A DNA stretch of 64,000 nucleotides, taken from Whitmania pigra (Eukaryota > Annelida > Clitellata > Hirudinida > Haemopidae). Positions 1 through 11,229 of this stretch are shown here, piece by piece; within the stretch, counting starts at the first letter, position 1; each line of letters begins with the position of its first letter. Location of the stretch: assembly GCA_021613335.1 (NCBI GenBank), contig JAJTWR010000032.1, positions 1,357,501 to 1,421,500 of the forward strand, given 5' to 3'. The notes beneath the pieces are model-generated. The model searched no databases, was not told where the DNA came from, and worked only from the letters and a program-made list of their open reading frames with translations. The translations under genes and the position numbers were made by a program.

Positions 1-2075
1 CCATCAATCAAAGAGAGCAGGGAAAATGGAGCTGGAAAGACAACATTATGCGAAAGTTCAAAGAATGTTCCAAAAAAGTCAAAGTTTAGGAGCTCAGTTT
101 GTATTGAATGGAGTTAGCGAGAAGGATTCTGTGCATCCTGCCGATGAGGCATTGCTTGAATATTAGGAAAAAGTCTTCATCCAGAAGTCAAAAAGTGATT
201 GCAGACCATTGGAGAGAGCCGTCGATGCTTTTGAAGAGATGGATGTTCCTGTCACTGCGGATGAATTCATGGCTGCAAAAAATTTGACAGATTCTGCTCC
301 TGGTTTGGATGTAATGAAAAAAGTTGACTTGAACAAGATAGCCCCAGAAGACATGCCCACCCATATGACACTCTGGCGGTTCAATGGATGTCCCCCAGAT
401 GTGCTCAAAAAGGGAACTGTCACTTGTATTCCAAAAAAACAAGGAACACTCAAGCCAGGCGATTTCAGGCCAATTACAGATGGACCAAATATTGGCAGGT
501 TATTCCACCGTGTGCTGAGCAGAAGAATGCTCACTCACGGGCTTCTTTAAAGTCGTCAGAAGGCTTTCAGGCACGGCGATGGCTTAGCGAACAATATATG
601 GCTCGTAAAAGCAATCATAAAGAAAAAGAGGGAGCAGAAGCAAAGCTGAACATCACCTTCATCAACATGAGCAAAGCATTTGATTCGGTTTCGCATCAAT
701 CGATTATTAGAGCAGCCTACAGACTCGGAACTCCGCCATTCATGCTAAGATACATTTCAGAGGCTTATCGCAACTGCTCGGTCCGCCAAGGAGACCCCAT
801 GTCTCTTCTACTTTTCAATGCGGTAATCGACATGGTGAAGGCCGAAGTGGACCCTTCCATCTGTGTGACTGGCGACATTAATTCATCAGTCAAATGCAAT
901 TACATGGCCTTTGCCGATGACTTGATTCTTTTATCCTCCACGGATAATGGAATGAAAAGACTTCTGGAACAAGTTGAAGAGTCTTTAGCAAAAGTGGGAT
1001 TGAAAATCAATGCTCAAAAATGAGCATCTCTGAGGGCGGAAGTGCAGAGTAAAAATAATCCATGGATTGTCAACCCGGATCCTTATCTTGAAGTCAATCA
1101 ACATAAAATTACGGCAATGAATATTCTTGATACCTACAAGTACCTCGGGGCTGACATTGCTCCCAGGTTAAAATACGCTTCAATAAGAGAAAAAATTCAA
1201 AACAAGTTGCATGTAATATCCAGGACTCCATTGAAGCCCAATCAAAAACTTTACATCCTCAGGTCTCATTTAATACCAAGTCTTGATCATTACCTGACCT
1301 TCAATAGCATTTCGCTGAAATCTCTCAATGCGTCTGACACCAAGATAAGATCTGTTGTGCGACAATGGCTCCGACTTCCTAAAGAAACGCCCGTTGCTTT
1401 CTTCCACACGGGAGTTAAGGATGGTGGACTCGGATTGTTGCAGCTCAGAAAATGGGTGCCGATCATAAGAGTTAATCGAATGTCGGCAATGGTGGGGCAG
1501 TCCAAGACCAATGAGGATGAGTTTCTGCTTGATACGTAGAAGGATAGCAGCGCAATTCTCTGCGAATACAGAAAGTTCGAAATAGCAAAAGGACCCGCAG
1601 CCAAAAAATAACTGAAACACGAAACTGCGGCAAGTTTGTACGACACTGTAGATGGATATGGGCTGCAATAGTTCAACAAAGGGATAGGAATTAGTCATTG
1701 GATAGTGGACGGTCAATTCAGGATGCCCCCAAGCGAATACTTACAATGTATCAAAGTCAGGGCTGCCGTCCTCCCGACAAATCTTAGGATCTCAAGGTAA
1801 CATCCAGAAATGAACACCTATTGTGATTCCGGGTGTGGTGCCTTCGAGTGCCTGGACCATATCTTCCAGGTTTGCCCAGGTATGGATGCAGAGAGAAGAG
1901 AGCGGCATAACAATCTTGTCCGCCAATTAGAGAAGAAGCTGACCAAGAAAGGCTACATCACGAAAATTGAGCCTCAGAATTCCAGACCTGGTGGCATGGG
2001 AGAGGGATCAGTAGTCTGCGGTATCACCAGCGCAAAACTCAAAAACGATGGCGGAAACGAGTTGGATTGTAGCGA
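1..2075 (+). mobile_element. Degraded R2/NeSL-type non-LTR retrotransposon (reverse transcriptase and restriction-like endonuclease)
   Basis: Several plus-strand frames form one decayed LINE polyprotein. At 209-550 the start of a reverse transcriptase is visible (SAPGLDV, PGDFRPIT, RLFHRVLSRRM). After a frameshift, 650-1020 carries MSKAFDSVSHQSI, RQGDPMS and the catalytic FADDLILLSS. After a stop, 1042-1500 carries the RT thumb (YKYLGADI). At 1810-1990 there is a Cys-His cluster (YCDSGC...DHIFQVC), followed in another frame by IPDLVAW. A C-terminal zinc knuckle followed by a PD-type endonuclease is the layout of R2/NeSL/CRE-class LINEs. At least three frameshifts or stops make it inactive. 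The 5' end lies outside the window. The clade is inferred from motifs only. Confidence 0.8.
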
Positions 2076-2087
2076 GGACATTTATTA

Positions 2088-2478
2088 TGTATTGTACGGA
2101 TTGTTTTTCTTAATGTCGATGGTGCTGTGGTTTGCGCCGGGGTTCTCTCAGGCCCAGAAGGGGGTCTTTAAATGTTTGTTGAGGTTTTTTACATCGTCTG
2201 CGATCGAGTTTAAACATTTGTTTGGCTGAGAAAATAAACGTAAACAAACAAAAGTTGTGACGTCATCTTGAGTATAAAAGGAACAGGCCTCGGGAGCGAG
2301 GGAGTTTGGTTCGAGTTCTACAAGTTTACGGAGTTGATACGGTGTTATACGATAGGGATTGCGAGTTGGTGATATTACGTACTTGGTAGCCATTAGCGAT
2401 ATTTCGGTTCTCTTTTCCTGAATATTTGTCCGCCAATAAAGTGTCTGTTCAACTTGTTATTGTTACAAAGACCCAACA
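2088..2478 (+). repeat. LTR-like block with CRE, TATA box and poly(A) signal (possible solo LTR)
   Basis: A unit bounded by TG (2088) and CA (2478) holds a perfect CRE octamer TGACGTCA (2258-2265), a TATA box TATAAAAG (2273-2280) and an AATAAA near 2437. These lie in the order expected of a retroviral-type LTR (promoter, then polyadenylation). It abuts the R2-like relic on the left and an AAT microsatellite on the right. No target-site duplication or second copy was found, so an ordinary promoter is an alternative. Confidence 0.4.
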
Positions 2479-2556
2479 ATAAAAATAATAATAATAACAA
2501 TAATAATAATATAATATAATAATAAATAATAATAATAATAATAATAATAAATAATA

Positions 2557-2616
<60 letters not shown>

Positions 2617-2841
2617 TAAATAATAATAATAATAATAATAATCATAATAATAATAATAATAATAATAATAAGAATAATAATAATAATAATATAATAATAA
2701 TAATAATAAATAATAATAATAACATAATAATAATAATAATAATAATAAATAATAATAATAATATAATAATAATAAATAATAATAATAATAATAATAATCA
2801 TAATAATAATAATAATAATAATCATAATAATAATAATAATA
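2479..2841. repeat. Imperfect (AAT)n microsatellite
   Basis: About 360 bp of AAT units with occasional indels and AATC/AAG interruptions. The long Tyr/Leu/Ile-only reading frames on the minus strand are artefacts of this repeat. Confidence 0.97.
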
Positions 2842-2868
2842 CTTAGGAGTACGCGGGTTTGCCGCCAT

Positions 2869-3100
2869 GAAAAAAGTTGACGTCCCTAAATCCGAGAAGT
2901 CAGAGTGCCCGAAGAAGAAACGTATCTCGGACGACCCTTTCCTTCTTTAAGGAAATTCTTGGCAATTCTAGACTGCATTTAAGCCCACCTGCCAGACCAA
3001 GTGATAGTGAAAAGAGTTCTAAATGGCATTCAGAAAAAGGCAGTGAGACTTCTGCCAAGGAATGTGGAAACATTACCTTCTTTCTTCAGTATAATTATTT
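2869..3100 (+). pseudogene. Short lysine-rich ORF remnant, possibly the start of an LTR-element gag
   Basis: An ATG at 2869 opens a short frame with an NLS-like PKKKR stretch that stops near 2950. A second plus-strand frame (FFKEILGNSRLHL onward) continues the coding-like sequence to about 3100, as if separated by a one-base frameshift. It follows the LTR-like block and microsatellite, so a decayed gag is possible. I do not recognise the family. Confidence 0.25.
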
Positions 3101-3124
3101 TTAGAGCATTGGAATTGTTAATTA

Positions 3125-3270
3125 TTAATACTAGGCGTCGATAGTCAAATGATTATTACATGGCTCTGGTAGGAGTTCAAATAACAGTCGCTTGCAGGAG
3201 CTTCCATAGCTAAATCCTAACGATTTTATGAGAAACTTAAAGATAATTTGGATTAAACATTCGATAGAAT
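3125..3270 (+). repeat. tRNA-derived SINE relic in copy A
   Basis: The sequence beginning near ACTAGGCGTCGATAG has an A-box-like stretch followed, after about 35 bp, by a B-box-like GAGTTCAAATAAC. This is the bipartite RNA polymerase III promoter layout of tRNA-derived SINEs. The same unit occurs at 10247-10390 within the duplicated block, so it predates the duplication. Family unknown. Confidence 0.35.
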
Positions 3271-3745
3271 AGACGTCGTATTTGAAAAAAGAGTTTAATT
3301 TTTTTGTGCATTAATTACGCCATTCCCCGGCAAAACTTCTGTTAAAATTTTCTGGGGTCGGGATTCCCGGCCAATTCCTAGCGCGAATCTGCATTTCATG
3401 GTGAACTAATGTTGGAGAGACTATCCAGATTGGCAGTGTTGTAAAAAATTATCTCATTTCAGTAATTAGGTAAAAGTAAAAGTAATACCTCAAAAAGTTA
3501 CTCAAGTATAAGTAAAAGTATTGTCTCAAAAATTAACTCATGTAAAAGTAAAAATTTACAGCATCTAAAAGTTGCTTTTAAAAAATTACGAGTAACTTTG
3601 ATGCTGCCATTGTTGGGATGATTGTAAAATTATATTATTGTCTCAGGGCAATATAATTGCAATACAGCGTCTTTGGAACGCTAGTACAATATAGTGTATA
3701 TTATTATGATGGTGAAATAAAGTCCGGTTGCTTTGCTATATTTCT

Positions 3746-3769
3746 ATCTCCCTCTCTCTCTCTCTCTCT
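3746..3769. repeat. (TC)n microsatellite
   Basis: A short run of CT dinucleotides within the hAT element, followed by a NotI-like GCGGCCGC. Confidence 0.9.
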
Positions 3770-3946
3770 GCGGCCGCCTGTCTAGTACATAACATCCATT
3801 ATTGTGATCATACATCATTCCGTATTGTTGTAAACTTGAAAATTAATTAAGCTTATATTATTTAATTAATTAAATTTATATTTCATTATATTTGGTATCT
3901 TTTTCGGGCACGTGGTATCTATTATCGCTACAGAAATGCATTATCG

Positions 3947-4411
3947 GGCACCCCGTCATAACAGCCCGGCGACAAAATAGCTCCGACAAAACAGCCCCGA
4001 CAAAACAGCCCCGATAAAATAGCCCCGACAAAATAGCCCCGACAAAATAGCGGTAGAATTGGTTCTTTGTTGATTTGTTACATGACGTGATGATAAGGTG
4101 AGGATAATTTATATTAAATACCAACTTGAAAAGTCCATGTAAAGTGAGGAAGTAGCCGGAATCCTAATAATATTTTAAACGATAAATCTTCAAACCACTA
4201 ATTTTGAATTAAATTTGGAACCAGTTATCGGTTAATGTATTCAATTTAAATTTTTTTCAAATACATTGATGGGGCTGTTTTGACGGGGCTATTTTGTCTT
4301 GGGTTATTTTGTCACCGGGCTGTATTGACGGGGCTGTTTTGACGGGGCTATTTTGACGCGGGGTTATTTTGTCGGGGCTATTTTGTCGCCGGGCTGTTAT
4401 GACGGGTCACC
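3947..4411. mobile_element. Nested 465-bp MITE-like element with 9-bp target duplications and minisatellite-type inverted repeats
   Basis: Perfect 9-bp direct repeats GCATTATCG flank it (3938-3946 and 4412-4420). Its ends are inverted repeats sharing CCCGTCATAACAGCCCGG, and each arm (about 110-150 bp) is built of degenerate repeats of GACAAAATAGCCCC. No ORF of its own is seen in the AT-rich centre. A 9-bp duplication with long inverted ends is typical of Mutator-like elements; that superfamily assignment is inference. Confidence 0.75.
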
Positions 4412-5353
4412 GCATTATCGATAATCACATAACATTCAGCGAGAATACAAACAACTTAGAAGCCCAAATTTCCATTTGCATCTTCTAAGTACCTCAATTC
4501 CTTAAACTGTTACCTTCGATTATTCAGTTCCGTTAACTGAATACTTGCTTAATAAAACTCTAGAACTTTCTAGTTTTCGGACCCCAGGTTATTTCAGTAT
4601 TATTTAAAAGTAATGTTTCTATGTATCGTTAAAACAATTGTTGGTATTAACTGCTAGTGCTAAGTAATAACATTTGAACTAACGCATTCTTTTGGTGTTT
4701 TTATTATTTATTACACTCACATATGTTTGTTAATTTTTAACATGACTAAGTCCTCAAAGAGTTTGTCATTCATTCTGGTCCTTCGGCCGTTCATTGTCAT
4801 ACCAGCAGAGCTGAAAAACGTTCAACAGATGCACTAGCTAGGTTCAACTGGATAAATAATGTCTTATTCTTATTCCTCTGTAACGTTACTTTGTAACGCC
4901 TTGTGTCAAAAAGGTAATTAAAAGTATGATCGAAAATAGTAATTTGTTACAAGTAAAAGTACGAAACTTTTTTGTAATTGTTATAAGTAAAAATTACCAA
5001 AAAAAGTAATTAATTACATTAACGAATTACATGTAATTGGATACTGCACAGCACTGCATATGGGTGTTCCCACCAACCGTGAAAAGTATTAGACGTATAA
5101 GAAAAATACTTATTTTCCTTATCTTTCAACTTCTTGAAATTATCGACGATGTAGTGAATAATCAATATTTTAATGAACCTTTATTGAAATAATCAAAATG
5201 TTCTTAGATATTAACCTAATTTAAAATTTCAAAGGTTGGACAAACAGCGAGCTGTCACTTCCTTAGAACTAACCCTTTATACACCTTTTTCTGATATCGT
5301 ATTTCTTATATGTTTTATTCGGCTAAATGATAAAAATTAAAATATGATCTCAC

Positions 5354-5675
5354 CAGGCATAATCTGGTAACCTTTGCATGTTCCATTAACATCTTCATAG
5401 TAATCATAATGAATGACATCATTGTAAAGAGAACAACTCTTTTCCATCCATCGATAATTAAAACTCTTGCAATTGTTTCCAAGCAGATTTTGACAAATCT
5501 TGAAGCATTCGATGGCTGACCTGGCTGATCTTTTATAAATCGGAGTACTGCTTTTGCACAGATTGACATTCGAATAGGACCCCTTCTGAAGACGAACAGA
5601 AATTTCGTTTGAGATGCTGCAGAAGAAATATATCAGGATAATTAAATAGATCATTGATTTTATATTATTAATCAT
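5354..5675 (-). pseudogene. Gene A: orphan PAN-domain first exon of a PAN-CTLD gene
   Basis: The minus-strand ORF begins with a hydrophobic signal peptide (MIYLIILIYFFCSISNE) and then a PAN/apple module with cysteines at NLCKSS, ECFKIC, NNCKSF, KSCSLY and TCKGYQ. It ends at a splice donor GTGAGA (intron from 5353) identical to that of gene B. No CTLD exon follows before the duplication boundary at about 3.1 kb, so the gene is truncated. The exon itself is intact and could yield a short PAN-only secreted protein by reading through the donor (stop just beyond 5337). Expression is unknown. Confidence 0.75.
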
Positions 5676-5699
5676 TATTTCTCATTAACTCTTTAATGA

Positions 5700-7560
5700 C
5701 TTCAAATACATAAAAATGTTTTCGGTTTGGATATTGACCATAATGCTACCCGCGAGTATTCTTATAAATCTTTCGATGGAGATTGACAACGGCCATGTAC
5801 TGTCACGAAAACGTTTTTCAGTCCTTTGTTTGTGGTAATTCTTGTTTAGCTGCATTGTATTGCTTATATTATGAATAATTTCTTCCGAAAGATTGTGAGC
5901 AATCCTTCCTCTATGTCGCAGCATGCGTCATTGCAAGTCAGAAATCTCGCACAATTAAAAATTCAATTTATCTTTTGCTATTATCGAGCTTGATTCTGGA
6001 AGCATTCAATCAAAATTTTCTAGGAAAAAATAGTAGCTTATGTTAATCTAGAGTGAGAATCGTGACAAAATATCGAAATGTTTTTATACTTTACAATTCC
6101 TTACAACAACAACAACAAAAAGACAGTAACTTTTGAAATAAAATTAAAAAATTCTTAACAATTTAAAATTAAATTCATACATTATTAATAATTAATTAAC
6201 GAATCATAAATTAATTAACAGGAACTCCATATTCATTAAACATTTAAACACGATGACCCTCTTTAATGCCCACTTACGATAATTTTTATCACAAATTACT
6301 CCTTCAGATTGAGTGTAACTCGAAACAATAACAAAAGCATAAGAAACGCTCAACCGTTGCCATGGATGCAGAGGAGTTTTAAAATGTTTACAAAAAAAAT
6401 AAGTTGAAAGTGAATCACTTTCACTTTTCATGGACAAAATGAAAGCCTAAAGAGATGCACGTGTCAGAATAAATGCATTCAAGTCGGTGATGACGATGAT
6501 GATGATGATGAAGACATTGTGATGTATTACGAAATGGAAAGTTGGAGTCCACCCGTGGAATTGCACTCGGAAGCTTGATTGAGTTTAATGAATTTAATGA
6601 ATTTATTGAATTTAATAAATTTATTGAGTCAATTGATTTTAATGAATTGATTGAATTAATTTAATTGAATGAATAGATTGCTTCATTCAAGGGCCTTCCT
6701 TCACATTTCAACTTGGAAACTGCTTACCACAATCATCATCATAATCATCAACAAATGTCATCGCGATCATCATCATCATCAACAAATGTCATCGCGATCA
6801 TCATCATCATCAACAACAGCAACAGCAACGTCATCGTCATCATCATCACCACCATCATCGCTGCCATTGCGTAATGATAATCGTTGTCATTAGATTATGA
6901 GAAAAGTCTATAAAGTTTAAGTCATCATCATTAATGTAAAGCATGGGCTCATTAGTGATGTCTCATAATTTTTATAATTTCACGTAATTTTTATAATTTC
7001 TCATAATTCCCATCTATAAGGACAATAGCAAATAACTCAGCATTCCAAAGTGGATTTGTATAGAGAGGAAAATATAATAATAGATATTATTATTTATAAT
7101 TAATATTTATTTATTTATTATAATTAATTATAATAATTATTATTTATAAATGGATGGATGGATGGATGCATGGAAGGATGAACAGCCCGTATTGTCTATA
7201 TAGTACGTAATAAATCATTCCTATTGTGATCAGGGTAATCGTTATTTACGACATAATAAATTAAAGGCTTTAAAAACCTTTGCATAAAAAGGTTAGAAAA
7301 AGATGGAAGTCTCGAGTTAGTGATTTGGTCTCTTCAGTGGTTTTGAAGCCGACAAATGGTTTTTTTTATTTTCAAGAATTTAATCGAGATTAAAATAAAA
7401 TTTAAATTAAAAAAAGAGAATATGAATTCCGTAAAGTGATTTATTCGAGATGTATTTGGATCATTTATATTGCGGCTTTAATTATCGGACCACCGGGTGG
7501 ATGGTTGAATAAATGAATGCATTAATTATATGAATTAATAAATGAATCAATGCTTAAATG
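5700..7560. other. Intergenic stretch without recognisable genes
   Basis: AT-rich sequence with short direct repeats of the TGAATTTAATGAATT type (6590-6670) and the (CAT)n tract at 6735-6870. Short ORFs here show no recognisable domain or splice structure. Confidence 0.6.
6735..6870. repeat. (CAT)n microsatellite with a two-copy embedded unit
   Basis: ATC/CAT trinucleotides surround two copies of a unit of about 34 bp containing AACAAATGTCATCGCGATC, followed by CAACAG and CACCAC variants. Confidence 0.9.
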
Positions 7561-7569
7561 GGTCAAAAG

Positions 7570-7895
7570 ATGGATGGATGGATGGATGGATGGATGGATG
7601 GATGGATGGATGGATGGATGGATGGATGGATGGATGGATGGATGGATGGATGGATGGATGGATGGATGATGATGGATGGATGGATGGATGGATGGATGGA
7701 TGGAATGGATGGATGGATGGATGGATGGATTGGATGGATGGATGGATGGATGGATGGATGGATGGATGGATGGATGGATGGATGGATGGATGGATGGATG
7801 GATGGATGGATGGATGGATGGATGGATGGATGGATGGATGGATGGATTGATGGATTGATGGATAGATCGATGGATGAATGGATGGATGGACGTTA
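7570..7895. repeat. (GGAT)n microsatellite
   Basis: More than 300 bp of GGAT/ATGG tetranucleotide with a few indels. Because 4 and 3 are coprime, all frames stay open, giving Met-Asp-Gly-Trp repeats on plus and Pro-Ser-Ile-His repeats on minus. These are not genes. Confidence 0.98.
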
Positions 7896-7929
7896 TACGA
7901 CATCTAATGACTTCTGGGATCAAGAGTGA

Positions 7930-9037
7930 AAGAAAATATTTTGAGAACCCTTTGCCAATTTTTTCAAAGGCATTTTTTTTCTTTCGTGATATTTATAACC
8001 TTTTTGAGGCAGACATTCTAAAGAATTCAAGAAAATTGGTTTTATTCTCAGCAAAAGAATAAAAATTGAAACAATTTGATTCGCAAATTTTATTAAATCA
8101 TTTAAGTCACGAATTTTGTTAAATTGGCTTCGTTTTAAATGTAAATAAAAAGACAGCGGCAGGACATTAACTATGACGCAATATATTACTACGGATATTA
8201 AATGCTGACAAGAAAGTGTGGATTTAAAAATTAATTTCACACATTTTTATTTAATAAAACTTAATTGTGCATTTTTAAAAAATGTGGGTCAAAAATATGT
8301 AGTTTATAAAATAAGAAAAGATTTTTAATTTTTATTGACATCTTCAGCAATAGTTTTAAACAAACTAATAGTTTTATTTTATATTTATTTGATATAATAA
8401 TGATATTATATTAATTAAATAAATGGATTAAGTATAAATTAAATATAATATATATAAACAAATATTAATTCTGTTTCCGTTGTTATACCCATCACATTAC
8501 AACAATGAAATAATTACAGCAATACCCGCGCATTATTTCTAGAATTTATCAATATGCCTTTTTTTTGTTTATGAGTTTATTAAATCAAACAAACAAACAA
8601 GCGGTTGCATACACAGAAAATACAAAAAGCGAAAGCAATAAATTCAAATAAACCCAAAGGGCCAGACTTAAAGAAGAACACGCTTCCGCTGTCGGACTGA
8701 CACTGAAAGTAGTTATATACAAAATCATAAGCTATACACTTCTACGCAATAAATATTGTTTATATTTTGAATAGTAAATAAAGTATTTAATTTAAATTTC
8801 ATGTAATATGAATGTATTGAGTAAATTAAAAATGTTTGTTTTGTATTTAATTATTGTTCGACGTAAACATTGAACGTCGCAGAAAAGCTTATTCATCAAT
8901 TAATTTCTTTAATACATATATTCATGTATTGCCATCACATGACTAATATAAATATTTAACGTTTTCTGATAAAAGTTATAAAGATATTGAAAGTAGCAAA
9001 TCTCGGGTGCATTTTAATTCAATTGAAAACAAACTTG
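7930..9037. other. AT-rich intergenic stretch downstream of gene B
   Basis: No gene or element recognised. Contains long A/T runs and short ORFs without domains. The 3' UTR of gene B presumably lies just below 9038. Confidence 0.55.
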
Positions 9038-11216
9038 TCACAACATTTCAATCTCACAGAGAATGCAAATCTTATAACTGCAGTAATAATCGTGTAAACC
9101 GCTATCATATGAATAATATATGTTTTTCATAAATTTCTTATGCGATAGAATGCAATTATCACTTGAAAGTGAATAAGTATTTGGCTTGTCAGGAGCCCAG
9201 GGTGTTGTGGCTTTCAACGGTTTAACAACACCTGGAAAAGGACTCCATTGGAATTGTTGTCGCGATCCGTTTACGTAAGGACTGAAGCCAGCAGACCAAT
9301 ATGTACAAACTCCTACATCACCGCCATTCGGACACTTTGGTATAACTGATCAAACAAAAATATGATGTTATTATTCACATTGTACAATGTATTATATATA
9401 ATATACATAATATAATTTTTAATTAAAATAAAACTAGGCATTGGAGGGTAGTGCTTGCTTTCATTTTCGAGGAAACGAGAGAAGAGCAGAAAATCATTAT
9501 TGAGATCCACAATAACAGGATGAGAACGAGGATGCAAAGAGTTGCACTTTTGTCTTCCTGTGTACCAATTCCAAGCGCCAATCATCATTTTGATGCATTT
9601 GTTTCCTTCGATTAAATATTTAAATCCAACAGGACAATCTGGTTTTTAAAATTTTTTAAAAATTACATGAGTCAAAGTGTGACTTTAAAAAGAATAGTTT
9701 TTCAACTTATGATTGAATTACCTGCAATAATAATATTGATAACAAATACTTTGACGTTCATTTGATATTATGACAAAATGGAAATTAATTAAGTGGCTTG
9801 TTATCATAAGTTATCTCAAAATCTATCATCAAAAAAATCCATTTCGTAGTTTTTTATTTTTTTTTTATTTAATCGACTTAGACTGAACCTTATTGACAGT
9901 GAAATCAAAGTTAAATCAAGTTAATAGATTACGACAAAATTTGTGCACATGTCTTCAACAAAATTATTTTCTTAATAGATTACGATATTTAATATCAGTG
10001 TCTCAAGTAATTCGCTGGGTCAGTTATTGCCTAGACCTTTCAAGACATGGTCCAGATGTTATCGTTATTTGATGGCATTGAAATAAAAATAAACTAAAAG
10101 GTTTTAAAGTATGCCATGATTTCACTTTATATTTCAACAGTTTCAAGCACAGTTCTTTAATAAATTTGACTCATAATTTCTCTCGGGGTTACTGCCATTA
10201 ATAATACTGCAATTTTTTGAGAGCATTGAAATTGTGAATCATTAATACTAGGCGTCGGTAGACGAGTGATTAAAACATTTGCCTCTAGTAGGAGTTCAAA
10301 TAACAGCCGCTCTCAGGAGCTTCCACAACTAAAACCTAACGATGGTATGAGAGACTTAAAAATAATTTGGATTAAACATTCGATGGAATAGACGTCGTAT
10401 TTGAAAATAATGTTTAATTTTTTTGTGCATTAATTACGCCATTCCCCGGCAAAACTCCTTTTAAAATTTGCTGGGGTCGGGATTCCCGACCAATTCCTAG
10501 CGCGAATCTGCATTTCATGGGAAACTAATGTTGGAGAGACTATCCAGATGATTGTTCCCACCAACCGTGACACCGTATAAGAAAACTACTTATTTTCCAT
10601 TTCTTTTAACTTCTTTAAATTACCGACGATGTAGTGAGTCAGTTATCAATATTTTAATGATCCTTTTTTGAAATAATCAAAATGTTCTTAGATATTAACT
10701 TATTTTAAAATCTCAAAAGTTGAGCAGACAACGAGCTGTCAATTCCTTAGAACTAACCTTTTATACACCTTTTTCTGATATCGTATTTCTTACATGTTTT
10801 ATTCGGCTAAATGATACAAATTAAAATATGATCTCACCAGGCTTAATCTGGTAACCTTTGCATGTTCCATTAACATCTTCATAGTAATCATAACGAATGA
10901 CATCTTTGTAAAGAGAACAACTCTTTTCCATCCATCGATAATTAAAACTCTTGCAATTGTTTCCAAGCAAATTTTGACAAATCTTGAAGCATTCGATGGC
11001 TGACCTGGCTGATCTGTCATAAATCGGAGTACTGCTTTTGCACAGATTGACATTCGAATAGGACCCCTTCTGAAGACGAAAGGTCATTTCGCTTGATGTG
11101 CTGTAACATACAGACCAACATACTACTGTCATAAGAATGATTGAGTAGATCGTAGAATTTACGTTATTTCCTGATGATATATGCATTACGTATAATTTCA
11201 GATTTAAGTTAATCAA
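9038..11216 (-). CDS. Gene B: secreted PAN plus C-type-lectin-like protein (intact, three exons)
   Basis: Minus-strand exons at 11216-10838, 9638-9459 and 9345-9038 sum to 867 nt (288 aa) with consistent phases. Exon 1 gives a signal peptide (IYSIILMTVVCWSVCYS) and a PAN/apple module. Exons 2-3 give a C-type lectin fold: CPVGFKYL, WNWYTGRQKC and HPVIVD, then YWSAGFSPY, FQWSPFPGV and a closing CILCEIE. The sugar-site position reads DKPNT rather than QPD as in genes D and E. The first intron (9639-10837) contains a SINE relic. The second intron starts GC instead of GT at 9458. Likely a secreted recognition or adhesion protein; ligand unknown. The start could be an internal Met closer to the hydrophobic core. 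Confidence 0.8.
10222..11100 (-). repeat. Segmental duplicate (copy B), uninterrupted
   Basis: Counterpart of 3103 to about 5690 without the hAT element. It preserves the pre-insertion site CAGATGAT at 10545-10552. It includes the SINE relic at 10247-10390 and the PAN exon of gene B. Confidence 0.85.
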
Positions 11217-11229
11217 TAGGTTTTGATAT

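Larger units (their letters stand above)
3434..5056 (-). mobile_element. Defective hAT transposon, 1623 bp, with 8-bp target duplications
   Basis: The element starts CAGTG (3434) and ends CACTG (5056), with subterminal TTACTCAAGTA-type motifs typical of hAT ends. It is flanked by imperfect 8-bp repeats CAGATTGG (3426-3433) and CATATGGG (5057-5064). The paralogous empty site at 10545-10552 reads CAGATGAT followed by the same flank, which defines the insertion exactly. On the minus strand at about 4717-4850 a hAT C-terminal dimerisation segment is readable (SASVERFFSSAGM, then NDKLFEDLVMLKINKH). The rest of the transposase is gone. A second element (3947-4411) is nested inside. Confidence 0.85.
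3103..5690 (-). repeat. Segmental duplicate (copy A) of the gene B flank and first exon
   Basis: 3103-3433 plus 5057 to about 5690 match 10222 to about 11100 in order and orientation, with scattered substitutions. Copy A is interrupted by a 1.6-kb insertion (3434-5056) that copy B lacks. The matched block covers the intron-side sequence and the PAN exon but not the two lectin exons, which explains why gene A has only its first exon. Confidence 0.85.

Noticed and set aside
2449..2868. 139-aa and 120-aa Tyr/Ile/Leu-only reading frames
   Set aside because: They are translations of the AAT microsatellite; no coding signature.
7522..7929. Pro-Ser-Ile-His and Met-Asp-Gly-Trp repeat proteins
   Set aside because: A tetranucleotide repeat keeps several frames open at once. 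Both strands and several frames are equally open, so there is no evidence of coding.
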